This document shows, in pieces, positions 9,753 through 18,502 of a DNA stretch of 64,000 nucleotides; position 1 is the first letter of the stretch, and each line of letters begins with the position of its first letter. The position numbers and the translations under genes are program-made. The DNA is from Lachancea kluyveri NRRL Y-12651 (taxonomy: Eukaryota; Ascomycota; Saccharomycetes; Saccharomycetales; Saccharomycetaceae). The notes under the pieces were generated by a model. It did not search any database. It was not told the DNA's origin and worked only from the letters and a program-made list of their open reading frames with translations. Location of the stretch: assembly GCA_000149225.2 (NCBI GenBank), contig CM000691.1, forward strand, positions 992,001 through 1,056,000. Reading direction: 5' to 3'.

Positions 9753-10532
9753 ATGACTTCAACAAAAAGAGAAACAGGAATGTTAGAGGTTGGTACACAT
9801 TGTGGATATTGCCGGCAGATAGACTTTTTACCATTTCATTGTACCTATTGCAATGGCGATTTTTGCTCGACACACAGGTTAAAGGAGTCGCACCACTGTA
9901 ACTGGCTGTTGGAGCAGGAGAAAACTAAACAAAATGCATGCAATCTGGGGAGGAACGGCAATGGTGAATACTTTCAGGCCTTGCTACCGGAAAAATCAAA
10001 CATTAGGCTGAAACAAAACAACGAGTCACATTCTAACTCTACGAGTATTAAGGACCATTTGGTGAAGAATAAAAACAAAAGCGCATTGGAGAAATTGAAG
10101 AAGTTTTTTAGTAAAAACGAGAAAGCTTTTAGCAAAGGGAAGTTCAGCACAAAGACTAGCCCTTCAAATAAAACCATCCTTCTAAGTAAAATGAAAAGGA
10201 CGGCGAAAGGTGACTCAAAAATACCTGTGAGCAACAGAATTTACGTATGGGTCTACCTCGTTGCTGACGAAAATGACAAGCCTACGAAACACGAGATATT
10301 CATCAACAAAGTGTGGCCCATGGGAAGAGTACTAGATTATGTTGCACAACAGCTGGATGTCAAAAATGTCAACAGCAAGCACGACGCCTCAACAAAGGAA
10401 AAGCTCTTTTTATATAAGGAAGATCCAGCATCACCATTATTGTTAGATCCCTCTTGTCGTGTTGCAAATACGCTTCATGATGGCGATACTTTGTATTTAG
10501 TCAGAGGTGAAGATGGATTTCCCACGGTATAA
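9753..10532 (+). CDS. CUZ1: AN1 zinc finger and ubiquitin-like protein Cuz1
   Basis: Cuz1 links Cdc48 to the proteasome and helps cells survive arsenite. The 259-residue product starts with an AN1-type zinc finger (about residues 13-50; cysteines and histidines in CGYC, CTYC, FCSTHR and SHHC). A lysine- and serine-rich linker follows, then a ubiquitin-like fold from about residue 160 to the end, finishing near GDTLYLVRG. The same domain order and similar length (about 274 residues in S. cerevisiae) support the call. In S. cerevisiae it neighbours NSG2 and YCK2 on chromosome XIV; here it is near NSG and YCK. Confidence 0.93.
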   Translation: MTSTKRETGMLEVGTHCGYCRQIDFLPFHCTYCNGDFCSTHRLKESHHCNWLLEQEKTKQNACNLGRNGNGEYFQALLPEKSNIRLKQNNESHSNSTSIKDHLVKNKNKSALEKLKKFFSKNEKAFSKGKFSTKTSPSNKTILLSKMKRTAKGDSKIPVSNRIYVWVYLVADENDKPTKHEIFINKVWPMGRVLDYVAQQLDVKNVNSKHDASTKEKLFLYKEDPASPLLLDPSCRVANTLHDGDTLYLVRGEDGFPTV

Positions 10533-10729
10533 ATGATGCGTTATCGCATATTAGTAATTCTCTGATAAGTGGTCGTACTTTGTACAGCGCTGTTAAGCGC
10601 GATGAAAAAGCGACAATCTTAAAAAATAGCAGTCTCCCGTTCTGATCGAAAACGATATAAAAAGAGGAATTTTGATTAGTTTTATGCTCAAAACTCTAAA
10701 GAAAGGATAACCCAACTAACTGATCTACA

Positions 10730-11818
10730 ATGGGTGAAAAAGTTTTGGTGAGTGGGGCTTCTGGTTTTATTGCATTGCATATTTTAAATGTTTTACTTTC
10801 TGAAAAGTACCATGTAGTTGGTACTGTTCGCTCTAAGGAAAAAGGTGACAACATCAAGAAATCCTTCGAGAAATTGTATCCATCTGCTACCTTGGAATTT
10901 GAAATTGTTGCTGATATTGCTGCTGAGAATGCGTTTGACCACGTCTTGCAAAAACATTCTGATATCAAGCACGTCTTGCATACAGCATCTCCTTTTTCAT
11001 TTGGCTTGGACAAATCCATGGAAGATAGTTACTTGACCCCTGCTACTGGGGGCACAAAGAATATCCTGGAGTCTATCAAAGCCTATGGTAAAAACGTTAA
11101 ACATGTCGTTATCACTTCCTCATTTGCTGCCATTGTTAACAGGGATCGCTCTGGTGACCCATCTTTCATTAACGATGAAAAAACATGGAACCCAATTACT
11201 TGGGAAGTTGCTAGAAAGAACGAGATTACCTCTTACATTGCTTCCAAAAAACTAGCCGAAAAACTGGCATGGTCGTTTTTGGAAGAACATAAGGATGAAA
11301 TTGGTTTCACTTTTACAACAGTGAACCCACCTTACGTCTTTGGCCCTCAAATGTTTGAATTTGGTCTTGAACGTGCTTCTTTGAACACTTCAGCAGACTA
11401 TGTCAATAAGGCCTTGAAAACCACAGCAGCTTTTGAGGGACCATTTGATGCACCTTTCGGGTTATCTTGTGATGTTCGTGATGTCGCGTTATTGCATGTG
11501 CTTCCATTACGTGAGGAAAAATTGGCAGGCCAAAGGTTGTTTCCCGTCAGCGGTACCGGTGTTAAGCAAAATAGTACTGAAGACGGTAGGTTTAACATGC
11601 AACGTATCTTGGATATTTTAAACAAGAACTTCCCTGAATTGCGCAGTAAAATCGCTACTGGTACGATCAAGGACAACAAGCCATACTTAGATGCATTGCC
11701 TTACTATAACAACGAATTGACTTGCAAATTGACCAATTTGGAATTCAAAAGTTTTGAGAAAACTGTATGCGATGCAGCTAAGCAAATTTTGGATTTTGAA
11801 AAAGCCCATGAAAAATGA
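10730..11818 (+). CDS. GRE2-like NADPH-dependent carbonyl reductase
   Basis: The 362-residue protein is an extended short-chain dehydrogenase of the Gre2/Ari1/YDR541C group, which reduces methylglyoxal, isovaleraldehyde and other aldehydes or ketones in the cytosol with NADPH. Visible are the nucleotide-binding motif VSGASGFIALHI near residues 6-17, the catalytic serine in HVVITSSFAAI and the YxxxK pair in SYIASKKLAEK. Which S. cerevisiae paralogue it matches is not decidable by eye. It is slightly longer than Gre2 (342 residues). It sits between CUZ1 and YCK, where S. cerevisiae has no such gene, so it is inserted or lost there. Confidence 0.88.
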   Translation: MGEKVLVSGASGFIALHILNVLLSEKYHVVGTVRSKEKGDNIKKSFEKLYPSATLEFEIVADIAAENAFDHVLQKHSDIKHVLHTASPFSFGLDKSMEDSYLTPATGGTKNILESIKAYGKNVKHVVITSSFAAIVNRDRSGDPSFINDEKTWNPITWEVARKNEITSYIASKKLAEKLAWSFLEEHKDEIGFTFTTVNPPYVFGPQMFEFGLERASLNTSADYVNKALKTTAAFEGPFDAPFGLSCDVRDVALLHVLPLREEKLAGQRLFPVSGTGVKQNSTEDGRFNMQRILDILNKNFPELRSKIATGTIKDNKPYLDALPYYNNELTCKLTNLEFKSFEKTVCDAAKQILDFEKAHEK

Positions 11819-12035
11819 TGTGTTAAACTCTACCCTGTTTCTTTTTGTTTTTTTTCTTATAGGTTAATCATATTCTTTACGCAGCTTTTACAGTTTCGTA
11901 GCATTTCTTTCACTAGTAGTAACGAGAGAAACGTTGTATCTGTAGGGAGAGAACGAATTTCCTTTCTTTTGTTTTCTTCTTTTTGTTCTACAAAAAAAAA
12001 TACACGATACAAACTTTTCCTTATGAGTCTTTCAT

Positions 12036-13622
12036 TCAACAGCAACCCAACTTGTTGAAAAATCCCTTCTCTGAGACCAGGGAAGCATTCTCCTGAGTCT
12101 GTTGAACTTGTGGGGATATTTGTTGTGGGGAACCATGAGTTGCAGCTGGCTGTTGCTGGAACTGATAGGCGGGTTGTTGTGTGCGATACTGTTGCTGAGG
12201 TAATTGTTGTTGTTGCTGTTGTTGTTGTTGTTGTTGTGTTTGCGCCTGGTGAAAGTTGTGGCTACGATGTGGTTGTTGCTGTAACTTTTGCTGTTGTTGG
12301 GCGTAACGTTGTTGAGTCTGTTGCTGGTAAGCTTCATATGAAGTCGGGTCCAACCTCTGTAACTGTTGCGCTTGTTGCGCTTGTTGTGCTTGTTGTGCTT
12401 GCTGCGCTTGTTGTGCTTGTTGAGCCTGCTGTTGCTGGTAACGTAGCTGCTGTTGTTGTTGAGCATCGACAAGTGGTTGTTGATACTTGGCCCTATGCCT
12501 TTTGCTTTTCTCGTTAGGTGGGTTTGGATGGCCATAACCATGCAAATTTGGCTTTTTATTGATGTTTAGGTCCCAGCCACGACCACCATTCAATTTCATC
12601 CAATCGTACTCGCCATCACATTCTTGTCCCAAATCCTCCAAGACAGACGTTAGTAGCTTACGGTAACCCTCATAATCCGGTGTTTCTTCAAAACCCAAGC
12701 TTCTGACGACTTCCAAATAGCGGCCGAACTGTATTGGTAGACCCTGTGATAAATCATAAACGTTGGTGGTTCTCTTCTTTTCACCAATCTTTTCGTATTT
12801 TTGCTTGTTGTTTGGAGCTTTCAAACCTTGCCATGGCAATTGACCTCTTAAAAAGTAAAAAAAGACGTGTCCTAGTGCTTCCATATCGTCTCTTCTGCTT
12901 TGTTCTCTGCCAAGATGTGTGTTTATGGACATGTAACGAGCAGTACCGCTTAGAGATTTCTTTTCTCTGTAAGGAATGTGTTGTTTGGTCTTAGGGTCTC
13001 TGTACTGCTTAGCCATACCAAAGTCGATCAAATGAACTTTGTTCTCGTCCGGTTGGCCTGGCCTGCCAATTAAAAAGTTATCTGGTTTGATGTCTCTGTA
13101 GATCAAGTCGTGTGCATGCAAGTCCTCGATCAAAGTAATCATCTGAACGGCAACTTGTACAACTGTCTTGATGGAAAATCTACGGCCGCACCAATCAAAT
13201 AAATCTTCCAAAGAAGGACCCAACAAGTCTATGACCAAAATGTTGTGTAGACCTTCTTGTCCAAAGTAGTATGCCTGGGGAACGCCAGAAGTACCAGCCA
13301 AGATTTTATAAGTTCTGTACTCGTCTTTCAATTGAGGTGCTTCAGTCTTGCGTGGTTCGAACTTGATAGCAACGGGAACTCCATTAATCATGTTAGTACC
13401 TTCGAATAAGACACCAAAGGAACCTTCACCAATTTTCTTACCAATCTTGTAGTGTAAGCCGACAATAGTGGAGTCGTCACGTGCGCTGGAGGCCGTGCTG
13501 CTGGCGCTTGTGAGGTTGTTGTTGTTGCTGCTGATATTATTCATCTTTGTGTTTGTAATGTGGTTGACAGCCAGAGCGGTGTTAGCTGCGGCTATTGCAC
13601 TACTGCTGTTCTGGTGAGACAT
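12036..13622 (-). CDS. YCK2: Casein kinase 1, plasma-membrane isoform
   Basis: This is the single counterpart of YCK1/YCK2, palmitoylated casein kinase 1 isoforms at the plasma membrane that act in glucose sensing, endocytosis and morphogenesis. The kinase domain spans about residues 58-335 with GEGSFG near 66, YRDIKPDN, the DFG of HLIDFGMAKQYRD, and the CK1 signature SGTARYMSINTHLG. The tail (about 380-520) is glutamine-rich, partly an A-Q-Q array, and ends in GCC, the palmitoylation signal. At 528 residues it is close to Yck2 (546). Its promoter is divergent with AAH1. Confidence 0.97.
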   Translation of the reverse strand: MSHQNSSSAIAAANTALAVNHITNTKMNNISSNNNNLTSASSTASSARDDSTIVGLHYKIGKKIGEGSFGVLFEGTNMINGVPVAIKFEPRKTEAPQLKDEYRTYKILAGTSGVPQAYYFGQEGLHNILVIDLLGPSLEDLFDWCGRRFSIKTVVQVAVQMITLIEDLHAHDLIYRDIKPDNFLIGRPGQPDENKVHLIDFGMAKQYRDPKTKQHIPYREKKSLSGTARYMSINTHLGREQSRRDDMEALGHVFFYFLRGQLPWQGLKAPNNKQKYEKIGEKKRTTNVYDLSQGLPIQFGRYLEVVRSLGFEETPDYEGYRKLLTSVLEDLGQECDGEYDWMKLNGGRGWDLNINKKPNLHGYGHPNPPNEKSKRHRAKYQQPLVDAQQQQQLRYQQQQAQQAQQAQQAQQAQQAQQAQQLQRLDPTSYEAYQQQTQQRYAQQQQKLQQQPHRSHNFHQAQTQQQQQQQQQQQLPQQQYRTQQPAYQFQQQPAATHGSPQQISPQVQQTQENASLVSEKGFFNKLGCC

Positions 13623-13913
13623 ATAAGTGTGCGATTTACGCTCTCGAATCCGCCACCCCTGTGTTGTAGATCTCTCGTGGTTGTGGTTCCCCGTTTTTGT
13701 TGTGAAAATTTTCTCTGATTTTGTTTCGCTGGTATGTATGAAAGACAGCCAAAGCGGATTGTACCCATTACCCGGCCCCTAAAGTCCAGAAATGGGAAAT
13801 TGACGCGGCAAACTTTGGCTTCGTGTGGAGCGATCACGTTTTTGTGACATATCCTTTTTTACGTAATTAATAGCATTTTATACGGTGTGTGCGGCTGCGC
13901 TGAATTAGGTATT

Positions 13914-13973
13914 TTCTTTTCTTTTCTTTTCTTTTCTTCATTCGTTTCTTTTTTTCTTTTTTTTTTTTTTTTC
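13914..13973. repeat. CTTTT/poly-T tract in YCK-AAH1 promoter
   Basis: A pyrimidine tract of repeated CTTTT units followed by a long T run occupies the middle of the 473-base divergent promoter between YCK and AAH1. Such tracts commonly mark nucleosome-free promoter DNA. Nothing else in this intergenic region stands out. Confidence 0.8.
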
Positions 13974-14095
13974 TCTTCTCGAGTAAGTGCGATGGCCTTG
14001 GCAGGAGTAGATAAGGCAATGCAGCATCTTCTTGGAATTTATTTTCTTTTGTAGCACACTATAGCACGTTCAAAAACTCATAACATCTATTAAAT

Positions 14096-15163
14096 ATGGC
14101 TAAGTACGAATGCTCTGCAACTATGCAAGATTTCTTGCGTGAGTTACCCAAATGTGAACATCACTTACATCTTGAAGGCACTTTAGAACCTGATTTGTTG
14201 TTTCCATTGGCAAAGCGGAACAATATTTCTCTTCCTCAAGAGTTTCCTCAAACCGTTGAAGAGTTGAATGTCCGTTATACCCAGTTTAAGGATTTGCAAG
14301 ACTTTTTAAACTTTTACTACATCGGTACCAATGTCCTGTTGACTGAACAAGATTTTTTCGATCTCGCATGGGCTTACTTCACCAAGGTATCTAAGCAAGG
14401 TTTAAAGCATGCGGAAGTTTTTTACGACCCACAATCCCACACTTCTAGAGGCATTTCTTTGGCTACGGTCACTGCTGGTTTTGAAAGAGCTTGCCGCCAG
14501 GCCCAAGAGGAACTTGGAATCACCACTAAATTAATTATGTGCTTGCTTAGACACTGTACCCCGGAGGACTGTATGTCTTTGATTGATGAAGCCGAGGGTT
14601 TGATCCGGGACGGTAGCATCCATGGCCTTGGTTTGGATTCTGCCGAAAAACCTTTCCCGCCAGAATTGTTTACTGAATGTTACGCAGCTGCTAAGAAAAT
14701 CAACGGCAACTTGCAATTAACTGCACATGCAGGCGAAGAAGGCGGTCCCGAATATATTTCAAATTCTTTGGATTTGCTAAACGTAACCAGAATTGATCAC
14801 GGTGTTAACTCGATCAAAGATGCAGAACTGATGCAAAGACTGGCCCGCGAACAAATCATGTTGACCGTGTGTCCATTGAGTAACGTTAGACTGCAAGTTG
14901 TCAAAGATGTCTCAGAATTGCCACTCCAAAAGTTCTTGGACAATAACGTTCCGTTCTCCTTGAACTCCGATGACCCAGCTTATTTCGGCGGTTACGTCTT
15001 GGATAACTACATCGCCGTTCACACGAGATTTGGATGGGACTTGGAAACCTGGTGCCGCGTTGCCAAAAACGGGATCAAGGGTTCCTGGTGCGACGGCAAG
15101 AGAAAAGACGAACTGCTTGCAGAAGTAGACTCGGTCTACAAGAAGTACAAAGCTTTGGTTTGA
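14096..15163 (+). CDS. AAH1: Adenine deaminase
   Basis: Aah1 converts adenine to hypoxanthine plus ammonia in purine salvage and nitrogen use. The 355-residue product has the adenosine/adenine deaminase metal and catalytic motifs: HHLHLEG (His23 and His25), HAGEEGG near residue 205, DHGVNS and NSDDPAYF near the C-terminus. Length agrees with S. cerevisiae Aah1 (347). Codon use looks strongly biased, which suggests good expression. In S. cerevisiae AAH1 lies next to MEP2 on chromosome XIV; here they are 7 kb apart with SPL2, ARO9, GIM3 and others between them. Confidence 0.96.
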   Translation: MAKYECSATMQDFLRELPKCEHHLHLEGTLEPDLLFPLAKRNNISLPQEFPQTVEELNVRYTQFKDLQDFLNFYYIGTNVLLTEQDFFDLAWAYFTKVSKQGLKHAEVFYDPQSHTSRGISLATVTAGFERACRQAQEELGITTKLIMCLLRHCTPEDCMSLIDEAEGLIRDGSIHGLGLDSAEKPFPPELFTECYAAAKKINGNLQLTAHAGEEGGPEYISNSLDLLNVTRIDHGVNSIKDAELMQRLAREQIMLTVCPLSNVRLQVVKDVSELPLQKFLDNNVPFSLNSDDPAYFGGYVLDNYIAVHTRFGWDLETWCRVAKNGIKGSWCDGKRKDELLAEVDSVYKKYKALV

Positions 15164-15320
15164 GAGCATAAACGTGTCACTCCCATGCCTATATACACAC
15201 AATTATGTATGCGTAAAAAAATTTGAATAGCTAATCAGTTGTCTCTTTTTTTTTTTCTCCTTTGTTAGACAAGACTTGCTCGAAAGGAAGGTATCGTCTA
15301 TAACTTTGCACAGCAAAGTA

Positions 15321-16046
15321 TTAGTATAAAGGTTCCTCATCGCTGCTATCTTCGAACATTTCTTCATCAATCCCGCCATCGCGTAGCCAGAATTTATCTA
15401 CCAACTCTTCCATTTTTTGTTTTCGTTCGAGATCAAACTGATCTTTTGCATCGGAGTCCTGTTGTTCATTCCTTTGCGGATGGAAAATTCGTTCATTTAG
15501 GTAGTTGTTGTATTGGGAGAAGACTATGTTTTGATCTAGGGAGTGATGCCTGACGCTGATTTTTGAATGATGTCTGATGGGGTTTAGGCGGCGACAGGAA
15601 GCCAAAAAATCATTCCTTTTGGAAAAGGAAAACCTGCGGCTTTTCTGGCTGCTGCTACTTGATGGTAGAGCATGTTGTTCAACACAGTCATGTGCTTGTT
15701 TGCTGGTGCTTGCTGTGTTCTCCTCATTCAGAAGGCACAGCTTGTCCTCGGCTAGCGTGCTGGTACACGAACCGGAGTATAAGGTTTCGTCATCGTTGGT
15801 AGTGTTAGAAGAAGAAGAAGCAGGATCGAGATTGGGAGCAAGGGATAAAGGATCCAGACTATCGTCGGCGGAAGAACGGAAACAGTAATTTGTAAAGCGT
15901 GGTATACTTCCAGGGTGTTGGATCGGATATTTGTCCAAAGGAGAGTTGAATTCAAATAGTAATTCAGAATCATCAATGTGATTCGTCTCATTCTTGAAAA
16001 GATGTGAAACGGTTTGTGTCATCTGGTGTGGTTTTCTATCCAGCAT
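15321..16046 (-). CDS. SPL2: Spl2-like phosphate-pathway regulator
   Basis: S. cerevisiae Spl2 is induced in low phosphate and down-regulates the low-affinity phosphate transport system. The match is in the C-terminal half: a CRRLNP block, a YNNYLNERI block, and an acidic end LVDKFW...GGIDEEMFEDSSDEE, which parallels the Spl2 end closely. The N-terminal half is serine-rich and longer than in S. cerevisiae (241 residues against 148). I take the ATG at 16046; the next ATG, eight codons on, is also possible. The call is strengthened by its place between YCK and ARO9, as on chromosome VIII, and by CACGTG boxes upstream. Confidence 0.85.
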   Translation of the reverse strand: MLDRKPHQMTQTVSHLFKNETNHIDDSELLFEFNSPLDKYPIQHPGSIPRFTNYCFRSSADDSLDPLSLAPNLDPASSSSNTTNDDETLYSGSCTSTLAEDKLCLLNEENTASTSKQAHDCVEQHALPSSSSSQKSRRFSFSKRNDFLASCRRLNPIRHHSKISVRHHSLDQNIVFSQYNNYLNERIFHPQRNEQQDSDAKDQFDLERKQKMEELVDKFWLRDGGIDEEMFEDSSDEEPLY

Positions 16047-16148
16047 TTGAGTATAGAAATTATGGGTATAATCAAGTGGTAGTGTGCAAGAGGAATACGA
16101 TAGCTTGACAGAACACAAGAATGTTCACGGAATCATTTAGATAGACGA

Positions 16149-16176
<28 letters not shown>
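16149..16176. repeat. (AT)14 microsatellite
   Basis: A pure AT dinucleotide run of about 28 bases lies about 100 bases upstream of the SPL2 start codon. It could serve as TATA-like DNA but is probably length-variable. Confidence 0.9.
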
Positions 16177-16180
<4 letters not shown>

Positions 16181-16339
16181 ATTTGACCCCAGGATAAGAT
16201 ATACGAATACTGGCTGGCGCATTTGCCAACCAATATATGAGACAAAGCACGTTTCCCCCATACAACTAATAACAAGTAGGGCGCGAATCTGAGAGAAAAC
16301 GATTAATTAATCGCACGGGCTGTGTAGTCGTCGCTGACA

Positions 16340-16745
16340 CACGTGGGACCCTGTCTATAGGTTTTAGGGAGAGGTTGACGGGGTAATAAGGGGGTACACC
16401 GCCCACGGGGACGGGAGAGAGAACGAGGCGGTGCGGCTTACTCTGAGCATAATTCCTTTGCCTTTTTTTGTTTTTTTTTCTTTCCTTCGCTTTGGCATTT
16501 TTCATTCTGCGCACCCGAGACCCTTAATTCACGTGCTCAGTAAATATAGATGACACCCCGACGTCAGACTTTGGGGGTTAAATTATCTTTTGGGTATGGT
16601 TGCAGGAGAGATTCGAACGCAAGACAGGTGTCATTCTCATTGCTCTTCAAAAGCTGCAGTTGAAAGATTAGCTCACTAATAAGTCTTCGCCGATGCACGC
16701 AGCTGAATTTGAGTGGGGCACGTTTCGAGACCCCGTGGCCACGTG
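16340..16745. promoter_or_regulatory. CACGTG cluster (Pho4-type) between SPL2 and membrane-protein gene
   Basis: Three CACGTG boxes lie at 16340-16345 (followed by GG, the strong Pho4 context), 16530-16535 and 16740-16745, with a weaker CACGTT at 16719-16724. They sit in the 985-base divergent region between SPL2 and the unrecognised gene at 17032; a TATATATAA sequence follows near 16790. Pho4 is the known activator of SPL2 in S. cerevisiae, so phosphate control is a direct expectation for SPL2 and an inference for the other gene. Cbf1 also binds CACGTG, preferring a leading T as at 16530. Confidence 0.6.
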
Positions 16746-17031
16746 TGCAGACAGTTTGTTTCGGTCTGGGCGTCGGTTGAGTTCGTGCATATATATAATG
16801 ACAACCTTTGTGTCGACGTGCAGATGCGCTCAGAGATAATTGGTTAGACCCCGTCGTTGTACTTTTAGCTCTACTCAGACGCCTAACAATCCAAGTGCAG
16901 AAAACTTACACAAAAAACTGTTTCCTCAAAAAAGGAAATATATAGATTACAAGGTTTCCATCTCGTCCTTCCTTCCTCCTCCCAAGCGAGAGCACTCAAT
17001 CAAATACCATATCCGCAACACATAATATACC

Positions 17032-17165
17032 ATGTGCGACTACAACATTAAAGACCCTGTTTCCCAAGGTACACTACTGGAGCCTTCGAGATCGTGCGCG
17101 GAGAAACGCCAGGCAGAAGAATTACAAGACGGCTACTTCTCGGACATAGATGAGACGATATGTGA

Positions 17166-17198
<33 letters not shown>

Positions 17199-17799
17199 TG
17201 ACGACTGTGATGAGTATGGAAAAGAAAAGCACCACAGACCTTTGAAAATAGGGACCTGTTGGCTAGTGTTGGTTGTTTACCTACTTTTCTTATTCATTCT
17301 AATCAAAAACTTTGCACCGGACTGCGTCGAGTGCGCCTATATGTGTCTCCTTCTAACAATAATATTCCTATTGGTAAGGGGCCACAGGACCAGACTTTTC
17401 AGCGTGTTCTCAACCTACGTTGGTGTGACTGTACTATTTATGGGTATCATGAATTTATGCACAGTCTATAGTAAGTTGGTGGATTATGAGAAAGTCGCAC
17501 TTGACCTTGAAAGCAGATCTCTACAGCCCCTGCTTGTCGTTCCAAATGACATGACGTTCTCCTCTATGATTCCCTCGTTACCCCAAAGACTAACCGAATA
17601 CCTGTTCCGTAACTCTGAGGACTCTGTCCAATGGACAAGCATTTTAGAAAGGATTTCAGAAACCAAATCGTTGATCATCCATGAGGTGATTATACACTGT
17701 GGGTTGGTGCTAGGTTTTGTGCTGCTACAAGTTTTAAATCTACTGGTATACCTCTCCAAAAGACCTCAGAAAAAGAGGGTGGGATGCTTGCAAGTTTAA
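17032..17799 (+). CDS. Unrecognised membrane protein with poly-Asp run
   Basis: I do not recognise this 255-residue product. The N-terminal 70 residues are acidic and include 14 consecutive aspartates at about residues 45-58, flanked by cysteines. Membrane segments follow near 75-96, 100-117 and 122-148; a polar loop (about 150-215) precedes a last segment near 218-245, and the end is basic. The DNA of the Asp run mixes GAC and GAT, so it is not a simple slippage tract. It sits between SPL2 and ARO9, where S. cerevisiae has no gene, and shares the CACGTG-rich promoter with SPL2. A role in phosphate or metal handling is only a guess. Confidence 0.7.
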
Positions 17800-17965
17800 C
17801 ACGATAATATGTAGATAGATACATGGCTGACCCAGATACGTATATGTTTTGCAATGTAACAACAACAACAACAACAAGAGAAAATACAATGCGTCACTTA
17901 TTATTGCCAAAAGCGAGTAAAATGCTCGCCTTTACCTGCTTTTGCCTGTATGTATACATTGTGAC

Positions 17966-18003
17966 AGCCGGGGCGGGCCCCGATCCGTTTGACCGCCCCG
18001 GCT
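17966..18003. promoter_or_regulatory. GC-rich inverted repeat upstream of ARO9
   Basis: Two perfect 11-base arms (AGCCGGGGCGG at 17966-17976 and its complement at 17993-18003) flank a 16-base spacer that contains further CCG triplets. A second, outer pair TGACAGC/GCTGTCA surrounds it. It lies about 500 bases before ARO9. Aro80, the zinc-cluster activator of ARO9, binds spaced CCG triplets, so this may be a zinc-cluster binding site, but the spacing does not match the published Aro80 pattern that I can recall. Confidence 0.4.
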
Positions 18004-18502
18004 TTCGCCTCTGCTGTCATTATGTACGCACTACTGCCGCGGTGCTTCGTGCGGAAACGTTGTCCTTCCACCCCCCTGCCCGCTCGCCTACCCTCCTTCT
18101 CTGCAACGTACTGGCTCTCTGACACATCAAGCGCCAGTTCTGATATGATAAAAGAAAAAGAGAACAACAAACGCCGCATTGTAAACCTACTGTATAGACG
18201 CGGATGACGAACTTGGACTATCACTTCTCCACCTCTATATCCCTTCTATCCCCGTTTTGCAACCAATCCGTCCTATCTTGGCTTTACGGTGCCGTATGCC
18301 CAACAGATCTGCTTGTATATATATATATGTGTGTGTGTGTACGTGTTTATACATACACCCATGTCTACTGTTCCTCAAAAAAAAAAAAGGGTGAGACAAC
18401 TATTGAGTACCTTGCAAAGAATCCTCTCTTGTTTTTACGCAACACCCGTGGGCTCTCGAATCTTACACTCAACCCTTTTTTCTTCAATATAAACGTTCAT
18501 CC

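Noticed and set aside
16590-16690. tRNA-like B-box (GTTCGAATC on the minus strand) resembling a tRNA-Leu end
   Set aside because: The flanks do not form T-arm or acceptor stems and no matching 5' half is present; at most a relic, probably chance.
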